A DNA stretch of 64,000 bases from JAIXWP01 sp041391745. GTDB taxonomy: Bacteria > Bacteroidota > Bacteroidia > Flavobacteriales_D > Sanyastnellaceae. Both the position numbers and the translations under genes were made by a program. The stretch is taken from NCBI GenBank assembly GCA_041391745.1, contig JAWKNK010000014.1:38656-102655 (forward strand), in the 5' to 3' direction. Shown in pieces: positions 26,321-35,336 of this stretch. The notes below the pieces were generated by a model that had not been told where the DNA came from, made no database searches, and saw nothing but the letters and a program-made list of their open reading frames with translations. Each line of letters starts with the position of its first letter. Within the stretch, counting starts at the first letter, position 1.

Positions 26321-27304
26321 ATGCGTACCACAGCTAGTTCAAAAAAGCCTAAAACGAAAAATATCAGACTTATAGAAGTACCCAGCGAAGTGGGTGCAGG
26401 AACCAGAGGTGCAAGTTTAGGAGTGGATGCCATCAAAATTGCGGCACTCGATTTTCGCTCACAATTTTTCAAAAAATACAGAAGCATAGTTATTCCAAAC
26501 GACAACCAAGCGCTTTACGCTAACCCTGGAAGTCGTTATGCAAAGCACATTAGAAGTGTATTAAAAATGTATGAGCGAATTGCTGCAGCAGTTCGCGACA
26601 CCCTTCGTGACGAGCGTTTTCCTTTGATTCTTGCTGGTGACCACAGCAATGCTGGTGGAACCATCGCTGGAATCAAAATGGCCTATCCTGAGTCTCGACT
26701 TGGAGTGATTTGGATTGATGCCCACGCTGATTTGCACTCGCCATACACAAGCCCTAGTGGTAATATTCACGGTATGCCTCTAGCTACTGCGCTCAATGAG
26801 GACAACATTGAAGAAAAGGTAAATGATCTTGATTATGAAACCATTGAGCTTTGGGAAATGCTCAAAACAATCGGAGATAGCGCACCAAAAATTGAATACC
26901 GTGATTTGATTTATGTTACGCTTCGCGACTTTGAAGAACAAGAAGCAGCGCTCATCAAGCAAAACAAGGTGAAGGTTGTAACAACCAATGAACTTCGCAA
27001 AACAGGTGTAACCAAACTTTCTAGAGAACTTCTGAAATACCTCGCAGGATGTGATAAAATTTATATCAGCTTCGACGTGGACTCTATGGACCCATCCATT
27101 TCTAGAGGCACAGGAACTCCTGTAAAAGGTGGAATCAACGAGAGAGAAGCGGCAGATTTGATTTTAGAACTCATCCAAAACGAAAGAGTTTGTTGTTTGG
27201 AGTTTACAGAAGTGAATCCAACATTAGATAGCGAAAACGTAATGGCAGAAACGGTTTTTGAAATTCTGCAAAAAGTTGCTCGACAAGTAGAAATGAATCA
27301 ATAA
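26321..27304 (+). CDS. Arginase/agmatinase family hydrolase
   Basis: 327 aa. The binuclear-manganese motifs are complete: 'AGDHSNAGG' (His108; the more usual form is GGDHS), 'DAHAD' (133-137) and 'SFDVDSMDPS' (Asp252, Asp254). Members hydrolyse arginine or related guanidino compounds to urea. The N-terminus 'PSEVGAGTRGASLGVDAIKI' matches the Bacteroidota arginase subgroup. Which substrate is used cannot be settled from motifs. Single-gene unit closed by a bidirectional terminator. Confidence 0.9.
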   Translation: MRTTASSKKPKTKNIRLIEVPSEVGAGTRGASLGVDAIKIAALDFRSQFFKKYRSIVIPNDNQALYANPGSRYAKHIRSVLKMYERIAAAVRDTLRDERFPLILAGDHSNAGGTIAGIKMAYPESRLGVIWIDAHADLHSPYTSPSGNIHGMPLATALNEDNIEEKVNDLDYETIELWEMLKTIGDSAPKIEYRDLIYVTLRDFEEQEAALIKQNKVKVVTTNELRKTGVTKLSRELLKYLAGCDKIYISFDVDSMDPSISRGTGTPVKGGINEREAADLILELIQNERVCCLEFTEVNPTLDSENVMAETVFEILQKVARQVEMNQ

Positions 27305-27311
27305 TAAAAAA

Positions 27312-27335
27312 TCCCCCTTGATTGCTCAAGGGGGA
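27312..27335. terminator. Bidirectional terminator between arginase and the pspC gene
   Basis: Stem TCCCCCTTGA / TCAAGGGGGA with a 4-nt loop, flanked by an A-run on the left and TTTT on the right, between two convergent genes. Confidence 0.85.
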
Positions 27336-27377
27336 ATTTTCTTTTCTGTTACCTATAAACCTGCTTGCTCTAGCAAA

Positions 27378-28880
27378 CTAGTCTTGTATTCCATCAGTGC
27401 CTATGGTCTGAACCGAATCAGCGTATTTTCCATACCAACTGATGTAGTGAACATTTTTATTAAACTTCACAAGTGTTCCCTGAGGAAGATAGAAACGCAC
27501 ATCTACGTTTTGTCCGCGGTAAACGTCCTCTTTTGGAGTCGAAAACAATGATGGGATATTTATATTATTTCCATCCACATCTATATTGTATTCAATTCTC
27601 TCGGCACGTTCACCTGCATCATTGAGGTTGGCACCTCGTGAGTATTTCTCTACCACCACTTTCGGAGTTTCTGAACTATCGCATGTATAAATGTGCAGGT
27701 GCAATGGTTCTCCAAAAATGAATTTATCATCTTTTTTCTGCACCAAATCAAAGAAATCGCTGTGGTCATAAAAATGCCTTCCAGTGAAAACTGTGTCCTC
27801 TTCTACATTCATAAATAAAGTGTCACCTGAAGTAATATTTATTGCCATTGTGTTCTTCAACTCCCCTCCTCTTCTGAATTGACGAGCCGTTTTAGTACCG
27901 CTGATACCGAGCATTATTAGACCAATCACGAATAAGGCAAATAAGCTCCAGCCAATTCCTTTTACTCTGCGACTTCTATCCATCAGTAGCTTAATTCCTG
28001 CATATATTATAGACAGAATAGGCATCAATGCCACCAATAAACCGCCAACAACCAACATCCATATCGTTCCATCATTTTGAAAAACCAATTCATTCAGCAA
28101 ATCAAAATTGGAGTTGAAACCAAATATTTCGAAGTTGGCAATAAAAGTACTTGTGAGCAGACCGAAGAGCATAATCAAGCCCGCGATTAGCAATCCTAAA
28201 CCAAGAATTTTTCGAAGCACGTTGCCAATTCCTTCAGCGTGATTTCGACCACCAGAAAAGTTCTTTTTTGCCTTTTCACCAAAGCGATGAATATTTTCTC
28301 CAGCGCGCTGTGCCTCCTTATTGACGAATTTCCCAATATTATCTATAGTAACAGGCTCACCTCTCATTTTGAGTTTTTCAGCTGTTGTGGCCGCCGCTGG
28401 AATCACCGCCCAAAGGATGATGTACACTGGAATTCCCGATCCACCAGCGACAGTTAAAATAACGAAGGCTATTCTCAAAATAATAGGATCCCATCCGAGA
28501 TAATAACTCAAACCTGAACATACTCCACCCACATAAGCGTCGTCTTGATCTCTGTAAATTCGACGCTTGTCGTGTTTCACATATTCAGATCCCGTAGCCG
28601 TTGATTCTGCTCCGTCGCCTGAGCCGTAGTCCTCTGGTTGCCCCATCACGTTGATGACTTCTTCCACATCAACTCGAATAATCACATTCTTCTTCTCATT
28701 CAGCCTTTGAACAAACAACTCAGCTATTCTACCTTCGATGTCCATCATAATTTCGTCCGCACTTGCGTCGCCAGCGAAGTTTTGTTTGATTTTCTCGAGA
28801 TAAGACCTCAATAACTCGAACGCATCTTCTTCGACATTGAAAATGGTTCCTCCTAAATTTATGGTAACTGTTTTATTCAT
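27378..28880 (-). CDS. PspC-domain membrane stress protein
   Basis: 500 aa. N-terminal cytosolic segment ('VTINLGGTIFNVEEDAFE', to about 100), a PspC domain ('RRIYRDQDDAYVGGVCSGLSYYLG' then a membrane helix ending 'IILWAVIP', about 105-170), three further helices (about 225-320) and an extracytoplasmic beta-rich C-terminal domain. In Bacteroidota this long form is usually paired with PadR, as here (1 bp apart), and is thought to sense envelope stress. Function is inferred from the phage-shock family. Confidence 0.85.
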   Translation of the reverse strand: MNKTVTINLGGTIFNVEEDAFELLRSYLEKIKQNFAGDASADEIMMDIEGRIAELFVQRLNEKKNVIIRVDVEEVINVMGQPEDYGSGDGAESTATGSEYVKHDKRRIYRDQDDAYVGGVCSGLSYYLGWDPIILRIAFVILTVAGGSGIPVYIILWAVIPAAATTAEKLKMRGEPVTIDNIGKFVNKEAQRAGENIHRFGEKAKKNFSGGRNHAEGIGNVLRKILGLGLLIAGLIMLFGLLTSTFIANFEIFGFNSNFDLLNELVFQNDGTIWMLVVGGLLVALMPILSIIYAGIKLLMDRSRRVKGIGWSLFALFVIGLIMLGISGTKTARQFRRGGELKNTMAINITSGDTLFMNVEEDTVFTGRHFYDHSDFFDLVQKKDDKFIFGEPLHLHIYTCDSSETPKVVVEKYSRGANLNDAGERAERIEYNIDVDGNNINIPSLFSTPKEDVYRGQNVDVRFYLPQGTLVKFNKNVHYISWYGKYADSVQTIGTDGIQD

Positions 28881-28881
28881 T

Positions 28882-29211
28882 TTAGCTGTTTTTAGTGATT
28901 TGACTTACGGCTTGAGCCAATTCATCCCACGATTTGTTTAATTCAATTAGAAAGCTTTTTCCTTTTTCAGTAAGTGAGTAGTACTTTCTTGGAGGTCCTT
29001 GCGTGCTCTCCTCCCAGCGATAAGTAAGAAGTCCGTCGTTCTTCAATCTTGTCAATAAAGGATACAATGTTCCTTCCACTACAATCAATTTCCCCTTTTT
29101 TAATTCAGACATGATGTCTGAAGGATAGGCCTCTGATCTCTGTAGTATAGACAAGATACAGAACTCCAAGACTCCCTTTCTCATCTGAGCTTTTGCATTT
29201 TCTATATCCAT
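28882..29211 (-). CDS. PadR-family transcriptional regulator
   Basis: 109 aa winged-helix repressor: 'AQMRKGVLEFCILSILQR', 'YPSDIMSELKKGKLIVVEGTLYPLLTRLKNDGLL' (recognition helix) and 'RKYYSLTEKGKSFL' (wing) are the PadR landmarks. First gene of the padR-pspC operon. A perfect 9-bp inverted repeat sits over its own promoter, which suggests autorepression of the pair until an envelope or chemical signal relieves it. Confidence 0.92.
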   Translation of the reverse strand: MDIENAKAQMRKGVLEFCILSILQRSEAYPSDIMSELKKGKLIVVEGTLYPLLTRLKNDGLLTYRWEESTQGPPRKYYSLTEKGKSFLIELNKSWDELAQAVSQITKNS

Positions 29212-29261
29212 TGGTTTTAATTGTTTGCTTATTAAATGGCATTACCATGATAATGACATGG

Positions 29262-29305
29262 CAAAGATATATACTTTATTTGGTACTATACAATACATAG
29301 TACCA
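29262..29305 (-). promoter_or_regulatory. padR-pspC promoter with palindromic operator
   Basis: Minus-strand -7 box TATCTTTG (29262-29269) and TTG -33 (29291-29293) are 21 bp apart. The inverted repeat TGGTACTAT / ATAGTACCA (29281-29289 / 29297-29305, 7-bp spacer) covers the -33 element, as a repressor site should. PadR as the binder is inferred. Confidence 0.6.
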
Positions 29306-29343
29306 TAAATTTTTGTTAAATGATAAATTTTATAGAATCTACC

Positions 29344-29351
29344 TACATTCG
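29344..29351 (+). promoter_or_regulatory. -7-like box just before ribD
   Basis: TACATTCG, one change from TAnnTTTG, ends 5 bp before the ribD ATG, so a transcript from it would be leaderless or nearly so. Confidence 0.35.
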
Positions 29352-29356
29352 CAGCA

Positions 29357-30403
29357 ATGGAAAAAATGGATGAATTGTACATGCGCCGTTGCTTTCAGCT
29401 TGCCAAACAAGCTCTTGGGAATACTTATCCCAACCCTATTGTAGGAGCAGTGGTGGTGCACAATAATGAGATTATTGGCGAAGGATTTCATAAAAAAGCT
29501 GGTGAACCCCATGCTGAGGTGCATGCTATTTTGAGTGTAAAAGATAAATCATTGCTTCCATTTTCAAGCATTTATGTGAGTCTAGAACCCTGCTCGCATC
29601 ACGGAAAAACGCCACCATGTGCTGATTTAATTGTGGAAAGTGGAATTAAACATGTTGTTATTTCCAACTTCGACCCCAACCCGCTAGTAGCTGGCAAGGG
29701 TGTTGAAAAGTTGCGTTCTGCTGGAATCAAGGTAGAAACCGGACTTTTGGAAGAAGAAGGCAAATACTTAAACAAACGCTTTTTTACTTCAATAGAAAGA
29801 GAAAGACCTTATGTCATCTTGAAATGGGCTCAGAGCATAGATGGATTCATGGACATTTCTCGAGAAGATGGAACTAAAGGCTCATTTCAAATCACTTGTG
29901 AAGAATCAAAGCGCTTGGTACACAAATGGCGAGGTCAAGAACAGGCTATTCTCGTTGGATATAACACCATTATCAACGATAATCCTAAACTCAACACACG
30001 ATACTATTCAGGAAAAAATCCTGTAAGAATTGTTATTGACCCTAAAGCTCAACTTGAAGCAACATTCAATGTTTTCAATAACGACGCTGAATGTATCATT
30101 ATCTCAGATATAAAATATCAAACGGAAGAGCGTAGTATAAAACAACGTGTGTTCACTGATTTGAGCAAGGACTCGGTAAATGCCATTCTCCAGGTACTTC
30201 ATGAGCGAAAAATAAACTCTGTACTTGTGGAAGGCGGAGGATATACCTTACAACAATTCATCTTAGCCGAACTTTGGGATGAGGTAAGACTTTTTACCGG
30301 AAATATTTTTATGGAAAAAGGAATGCCGTCACCTAGTTTAAGTCGCCGCCCCTCCTCCTCTATGCGAATCGGCGTAGATCAACTTGATACCTTCTACGCC
30401 TAA
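29357..30403 (+). CDS. ribD: Bifunctional riboflavin biosynthesis deaminase/reductase RibD
   Basis: 348 aa. N-terminal cytidine-deaminase-type domain with zinc ligands in 'PHAEVHAI' (His52) and 'EPCSHHGKTPPC' (Cys79, Cys88), then a C-terminal DHFR-like reductase domain ('KWAQSIDGFMDI', 'AILVGYNTIINDNP', 'SVLVEGGGYTLQQF'). It carries out the two steps after GTP cyclohydrolase II in riboflavin synthesis. No other rib gene is nearby. The EamA gene begins 4 bp after it. Confidence 0.95.
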   Translation: MEKMDELYMRRCFQLAKQALGNTYPNPIVGAVVVHNNEIIGEGFHKKAGEPHAEVHAILSVKDKSLLPFSSIYVSLEPCSHHGKTPPCADLIVESGIKHVVISNFDPNPLVAGKGVEKLRSAGIKVETGLLEEEGKYLNKRFFTSIERERPYVILKWAQSIDGFMDISREDGTKGSFQITCEESKRLVHKWRGQEQAILVGYNTIINDNPKLNTRYYSGKNPVRIVIDPKAQLEATFNVFNNDAECIIISDIKYQTEERSIKQRVFTDLSKDSVNAILQVLHERKINSVLVEGGGYTLQQFILAELWDEVRLFTGNIFMEKGMPSPSLSRRPSSSMRIGVDQLDTFYA

Positions 30404-30406
30404 CCT

Positions 30407-31279
30407 ATGCAACTCTTACTTCTGAGCATTTTATGCAATGCTGGACTCTATGTTATTTTCAAACTCTTTCAACGATTCAAGGTTCGCGCGTTTGAAGCTA
30501 TAGTGATCAACTATTTTACTGCATTAGGCTTTGGCTTGTTGATGGTTCCCGATTTAAAACAGGCCTTACAGGATGCAAAAGAATTTGACACCTGGTCTGC
30601 AGGCGGCCTCGGTATGGGACTATTCTTTATTTCCATTTTTTACCTCACTGCAATTACCGCTCAGCGTGTAGGCGTGTCGGTTGCAACCATTGCCTCCAAA
30701 ATGTCATTAGCACTAGCGGTGGTGCTATTCGCGATTGTCGATCCATCAGAACCTTTAACAATTATGAAGTCTGCGGCCATTGTTTTCGCAGTGGGTGGAG
30801 TCATCTTTTCTACTATCTCCGATGATATAAAAAAATTCCAACTCAAGCAATTAGGACTGCCATTAATGGTGCTTCTCGGTAGCACTCTTGTTGATTTTTC
30901 AATTGCTCACTTCTCAAAATTTCCTCACAATGAGAATCAAATGGCTCTTTTTAGTTGTTTGCCCTTCTTCACTTCAGGTGTCATTGGTCTGGTTGCCATC
31001 ATTTATAAATTCCTTAAGAACAGAGACTTCCCAACATGGAGAGATTTTGCAGGCGGAGTGGTTCTCGGTTGCGTAAACTATGGGTCTATATACTTTTTGG
31101 TAAAGGTATATGACAGCGGTATATGGCCACGCTCTATCTTACTACCCATCAACAATTTATCTGTTGTAATAGTCGCTGCAGCTATTGCCTTTTTATTTTT
31201 TAAAGAAAAATTCTCCCTCATCAATATCCTTGGTATCCTATTGAGTGTTACCGCTCTTGTAATATTGATGAATATTTAA
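30407..31279 (+). CDS. EamA-family (drug/metabolite) transporter
   Basis: 290 aa with ten predicted membrane helices in two repeats, the DMT/EamA layout. C-terminal repeat 'LPINNLSVVIVAAAIAFLFFKEKFSLINILGILLSVTALVILM' is typical. Starts 4 bp after ribD, so it is probably co-transcribed with it. Substrate unknown. Confidence 0.85.
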   Translation: MQLLLLSILCNAGLYVIFKLFQRFKVRAFEAIVINYFTALGFGLLMVPDLKQALQDAKEFDTWSAGGLGMGLFFISIFYLTAITAQRVGVSVATIASKMSLALAVVLFAIVDPSEPLTIMKSAAIVFAVGGVIFSTISDDIKKFQLKQLGLPLMVLLGSTLVDFSIAHFSKFPHNENQMALFSCLPFFTSGVIGLVAIIYKFLKNRDFPTWRDFAGGVVLGCVNYGSIYFLVKVYDSGIWPRSILLPINNLSVVIVAAAIAFLFFKEKFSLINILGILLSVTALVILMNI

Positions 31280-31291
31280 ATCAGCTCAAAT

Positions 31292-31299
31292 TATATTTG
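31292..31299 (+). promoter_or_regulatory. -7 box just before the M1 peptidase gene
   Basis: TATATTTG, a full TAnnTTTG match, ends 4 bp before the ATG; the implied transcript is leaderless or has a very short leader. Confidence 0.45.
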
Positions 31300-31303
31300 T
31301 GTT

Positions 31304-33613
31304 ATGAAGAAGTATTTCCTTTCCGCTAGTCTACTGCTTGCAGTCGCTTTTCAAGCAATCTCTCAAGACGATGTTTGGGTAGATAAATTCAAACAGCTTG
31401 GAAACGAATTGGCAACCCCCAACAACCAGCGCACCGCAAGCGGTGCTCCTGGAAAAGAATATTGGCAACAACAAGCCGACTATGTAATGAACATCAAACT
31501 CGACGACGACAATCAGCGCGTTTACGGTGACGAAGTCATTACATATACCAACAACTCACCAGATGCACTCTACTACTTATGGGTGCAATTAGATCAGAAT
31601 GTTAGATCTAAAGAGAGTGACTCACACAAAATTGAGCAAAACACGATACAAGATCGTGTATCAATCAATGACTTGATTGACCTTGAACCTTGGTTTGACG
31701 GTGGATTCAAATTGGACTACGTTCAAGATGCACAGGGAAAAAACTTGAAGTTCACTGTGAACAAAACGATGATGCGCATCGACTTGACTTCTCCATTAAA
31801 GCCAGGCTCTTCTTTTACTTTTAAAATAAAGTGGTGGTATAATATCAATGACAGGATGCGAATTGGTGGTCGATCTGGCTACGAGTATTTTGAAAAAGAT
31901 AATAATTACCTCTATACTATTGCTCAATACTATCCTCGTATGGTAGTGTACACCGACTATGCAGGCTGGCAGCACAAGCAGTTTTTAGGTGCAGGAGAGT
32001 TTACTTTAGACTTCGGAAACTACGATGTCAAAATCACAGTGCCGTCAGATCACATCGTAGCAGCAACGGGAGTATTGCAAAACCCTAAAGATGTGCTTAC
32101 GAGTGACCAAATGAAAAGATTTGATCAAGCAAAATCATCTGATAAACCTGTAATCATCTGCACGCAAACTGAGGCTGAAGAAAGAGAAAAAGGCAAAAGT
32201 AAAGCACTGAAAACATGGCACTTCAAAGCTCAAAATGTTCGCGATTTTGCATTTGCTTCTAGTAGAAAATTCATTTGGGATGCACAGGCAGTAGACATCA
32301 ATGGTAAAAAACCATTGGCTATGTCTTTTTATCCTAAAGAAGGAAATCCCCTTTGGGAACAGTACAGTACACGTGCGGTGGCGCACACTTTGCGCATTTA
32401 CAGTCAGCATACAATTGATTACCCTTATCCTGTTGCTATCTCCGTTCATGCCAAATGGATTGGAATGGAATATCCAATGATTTGCTTCAACGGCGGCCGA
32501 CCAGAAGAAGATGGAACGTACAGCGAAAACACAAAGTACAGTATGTTGTCGGTAATCATTCACGAAGTAGGACACAACTTCTTCCCGATGATTATCAATA
32601 GCGACGAAAGACAATGGACTTGGATGGATGAAGGATTGAATACCTTCTGCGAATACCTCGCCGAAAAAGAGTGGGATCAAGAATATCCAACTCGAAGAGG
32701 CCCTGCTAGAAATATTGTTGACTACATGAAAGGAGATAAGTCGCATATCTCTCCAATCATGACCAACTCAGAGAGTATTTTTCAATTTGGAAACAATGCA
32801 TACGGAAAGCCTGCCACAGCATTAAATATTTTACGCGAGACTATAATGGGCCGAGAACTATTTGATTATGCATTTAAGGAATATGCACGCAGATGGGCGT
32901 TCAAACACCCTACTCCAGAAGACTTTTTCAGAACAATGGAAGATGCTAGCGGTGTTGATCTTGATTGGTTTTGGCGAGGTTGGTTCTACGGAACAGAGCA
33001 TTGCGATATGTCTTTGAAATCTGTAAAACTATTTCAGCTGGACACACAAAATCCTATGGTAGAAAACGAGCTTCGTAAGAATGAAGCAAATGCTCAACCT
33101 GAAGACATTTCTCTAATGCGCGACAAAAAAGAAGGAATCGTAACAGTGGTTGAAAAAGATCCTTTCGCCCGCGATTTCTATAATTCCTATGATGAGTATG
33201 CAGTAACACCATTCGATGTGAACGCCTACGAAGAGTATGTTAAAACTCTAAGTGATGAGGAGAAAGCGGAGTTAGAAGCCGGTAAATTTTATTACCAACT
33301 TACTGTAGAAAATGTGGGCGGATTAATCATGCCGGTCATCTTTGAATTTGAATTTGCAGATGGCGAAAAGAAAATCGTTTATATCCCAGCAGAAATCTGG
33401 AAAAAGTCTCCGAAAGAAGTGAATAAAGTATTTGCATTTACTAAAGAAGTAGTTAGCATTTCACTCGACCCATTTTTGGAAACTGCAGATGTGGAGTTGA
33501 ATAATAATTACTGGCCAGCACGAGTGGTGCCAACAAAATTTGAATTGTATAAACAAGGTCAAAGAGGAAGATCGGAAAGCAATCCGATGCAACGCGCAAG
33601 AAGTTCAAAATAG
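31304..33613 (+). CDS. M1-family zinc aminopeptidase, secreted
   Basis: 769 aa with signal peptide (cut after 'FQAISQ'). Gluzincin motif HEVGH (420-424) with the third zinc ligand Glu443 ('WMDEG'), 19 residues on. The N-terminal beta-saddle ('YVMNIKLDDDNQRVYGDEVITY') is the M1 entry domain. The exopeptidase signature GAMEN appears as 'WIGMEYP', as in many Bacteroidota M1 relatives. It likely trims peptides in the periplasm or outside the cell. No T9SS sorting domain is seen at the C-terminus. Confidence 0.92.
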   Translation: MKKYFLSASLLLAVAFQAISQDDVWVDKFKQLGNELATPNNQRTASGAPGKEYWQQQADYVMNIKLDDDNQRVYGDEVITYTNNSPDALYYLWVQLDQNVRSKESDSHKIEQNTIQDRVSINDLIDLEPWFDGGFKLDYVQDAQGKNLKFTVNKTMMRIDLTSPLKPGSSFTFKIKWWYNINDRMRIGGRSGYEYFEKDNNYLYTIAQYYPRMVVYTDYAGWQHKQFLGAGEFTLDFGNYDVKITVPSDHIVAATGVLQNPKDVLTSDQMKRFDQAKSSDKPVIICTQTEAEEREKGKSKALKTWHFKAQNVRDFAFASSRKFIWDAQAVDINGKKPLAMSFYPKEGNPLWEQYSTRAVAHTLRIYSQHTIDYPYPVAISVHAKWIGMEYPMICFNGGRPEEDGTYSENTKYSMLSVIIHEVGHNFFPMIINSDERQWTWMDEGLNTFCEYLAEKEWDQEYPTRRGPARNIVDYMKGDKSHISPIMTNSESIFQFGNNAYGKPATALNILRETIMGRELFDYAFKEYARRWAFKHPTPEDFFRTMEDASGVDLDWFWRGWFYGTEHCDMSLKSVKLFQLDTQNPMVENELRKNEANAQPEDISLMRDKKEGIVTVVEKDPFARDFYNSYDEYAVTPFDVNAYEEYVKTLSDEEKAELEAGKFYYQLTVENVGGLIMPVIFEFEFADGEKKIVYIPAEIWKKSPKEVNKVFAFTKEVVSISLDPFLETADVELNNNYWPARVVPTKFELYKQGQRGRSESNPMQRARSSK

Positions 33614-33616
33614 AAT

Positions 33617-34123
33617 TTAGGCTCGTTTAAGATCGTATTCAACCGCAAGCGCTTCCGCTTCACCTGGAATAATATTATAAGCCCTGATCACTACGTGATC
33701 GGGGTTTTTAATTTCCATTTCGGTTCTCCATCCCCACATTTGCTCGTTGTTTTCCCCAACTGGATACTCCGTAAGGACATTCAAATTTTCAGATTTCATT
33801 TCACCAACAGAATACATGATAGCTGTTCCTGTGTGAAAAGAGTCGATCCATGAAACTTCAAATCGATTGAGTTTCATGTATGCTCCAAAAATCATCTTCC
33901 CTTCCAAGGGTTTTCCTTGAAAAGTGCTTTCATAATTTAATTCAAGAAAACGGCCTTCCAAAAGAACATTGAAGGTTGCCTTCATTTCGGCCGAGTCAAT
34001 GGGATCACCAGGTTCAAACCATACTTTACTTGAACCTTTCCAGTTGCCACTGATTTTTGAAAAATGGGAATGAAAACCTTTTTCTTTTGATTCTTCGAAC
34101 TTCATTTGGAAATTTTTTACCAA
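33617..34123 (-). CDS. DUF1579-family protein
   Basis: 168 aa, no signal peptide. 'KISGNWKGSSKVWFEPGDP', 'EMKATFNVLLEGRFLELNYE' and 'FGAYMKLNRFEVSWIDSFHTG' match DUF1579, a lipocalin-like beta-barrel family of unknown function. Convergent with the M1 peptidase (3 bp apart) and 16 bp after the LytTR regulator on its own strand. Confidence 0.82.
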   Translation of the reverse strand: MVKNFQMKFEESKEKGFHSHFSKISGNWKGSSKVWFEPGDPIDSAEMKATFNVLLEGRFLELNYESTFQGKPLEGKMIFGAYMKLNRFEVSWIDSFHTGTAIMYSVGEMKSENLNVLTEYPVGENNEQMWGWRTEMEIKNPDHVVIRAYNIIPGEAEALAVEYDLKRA

Positions 34124-34139
34124 ATAAAATGATAAAAAA

Positions 34140-34868
34140 TTAAATCAACTTGATTCGGTCCATCAACTGATCTTTAAATGTTCTACTGATTGGAACATCT
34201 TTCGATGGCATCTTTACATTGAAGTTAGCCATATCAATATCCTCAATCATCTCCATATTGATTACAAAATTCCTATTCACTTGAATGAATTTGTCGCGCG
34301 GCAACTTTTCCAGCAAGTCTTTCAATGAAATTTTACAATTGATCATTCTCTGTCCTACGCTCAATGCAGAATACTTTCCATCCACTTCTACGAACTCAAT
34401 ATCCTTGATGTAAAGTTTCTTGAGACGATTTCCAACACGCGTGTACAAGCACTCCTCGACTGGAGCTATGTCTGTGGTAAACCCGACAAGATCTCTTGAG
34501 TGTTCAACCGCAAGTGCTACAGAGCGCTCGAGATTGATGCGATCTATAGGCTTGCTGATGAAAGCAAGTGGAGTAGCTAGTTTTGCTTTATTAAAAAACT
34601 CCTCATTATTGTAGGCTGTTAAAAAGAGTACGGGTGCACGTCTGATTTCATGCATCTTTTTAGCAAGCTCAATTCCATTGGTAGTACCATTGATATTGAT
34701 ATCGCAGACTACAACTTGAGGGTGTTTAATAGTGAATAGTACTAGGGCATCGACTGCGTTGTCGGCAAAGCCAACAATTTCGTGTCCCATTTCTTTAATA
34801 ATGATTTCTAGGTTGGATCTTACAACCAAATCGTCTTCGACGATCAGAATTTTAGCGGGAGTGCTCAT
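34140..34868 (-). CDS. LytTR-family response regulator
   Basis: 242 aa. Receiver domain with acidic pair 'VEDD' and phospho-acceptor Asp56 ('VVVCDININ'), Thr/Lys switch residues in 'LFLTAYNN' and 'FISKPI', then a C-terminal LytTR DNA-binding domain ('LKKLYIKDIEFVEVDGKYSAL', 'FIQVNRNFVINMEMIEDID'). No histidine kinase gene is adjacent, so it is an orphan; its partner may be the LytS-type kinase at 52 kb or one outside the window. Confidence 0.93.
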   Translation of the reverse strand: MSTPAKILIVEDDLVVRSNLEIIIKEMGHEIVGFADNAVDALVLFTIKHPQVVVCDININGTTNGIELAKKMHEIRRAPVLFLTAYNNEEFFNKAKLATPLAFISKPIDRINLERSVALAVEHSRDLVGFTTDIAPVEECLYTRVGNRLKKLYIKDIEFVEVDGKYSALSVGQRMINCKISLKDLLEKLPRDKFIQVNRNFVINMEMIEDIDMANFNVKMPSKDVPISRTFKDQLMDRIKLI

Positions 34869-35336
34869 TGTATTACGTAGTGTGTAGTGTGTTTAGTTGA
34901 GTCGTCATTCTTGATTTCCCAACTAGGCAAAGTAAAAGAAAAATCTTAATCACTCCGACAAAATCCCATACCCGCCAAATTCACACCCGTACCCTAAAAA
35001 CATACAAAACCCTTCGTTTTTTGTCAAAAACCCAATAATAACAAGTTATACAGCACTTGAACAAACTGTAATTTTTCAGGCACAACCTGCAAAAAAAGAT
35101 ACCTGAAAACTAACAAACGTAACATTCTTACATTCAGCAATTTAGCCCGAGACGCATTTTCCATCCTAAGCATGAAAATGCATTTTATACCGACCAATAC
35201 TTGATTTTCATAGATAAAGTTTCAGAGGATTATTCTATACCGAAAATGAGTGGTACAAGCTACATTTTTACCTCTTTATTCTCGATGGTACCCTATTCAA
35301 TAAATTATTATCTTTGTGCAGCTTAACAATAATGCT
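34869..35336. other. 468-bp AT-rich intergenic region between divergent lytTR-regulator and clpS genes
   Basis: No convincing reading frame on either strand. It contains a perfect hairpin GCATTTTC (35154-35161) / GAAAATGC (35174-35181) with a 12-nt loop and a T-rich right flank, and a minus-strand TACGTTTG box (35114-35121) about 250 bp from the regulator start. A long leader or a small RNA is possible but not shown. Confidence 0.4.
35309..35316 (+). promoter_or_regulatory. -7 box of clpS
   Basis: TATCTTTG, a full TAnnTTTG match, 20 bp before the ATG at 35337. It also overlaps an in-frame GTG at 35316, which rules that GTG out as the start. Confidence 0.5.

Noticed and set aside
33680..33710. 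Inverted repeat CCTGATCAC...GTGATCGGG followed by TTTTT, terminator-like
   Set aside because: It lies inside the DUF1579 coding region, where the protein is well conserved to family pattern; the stem is coincidental or at most secondary.
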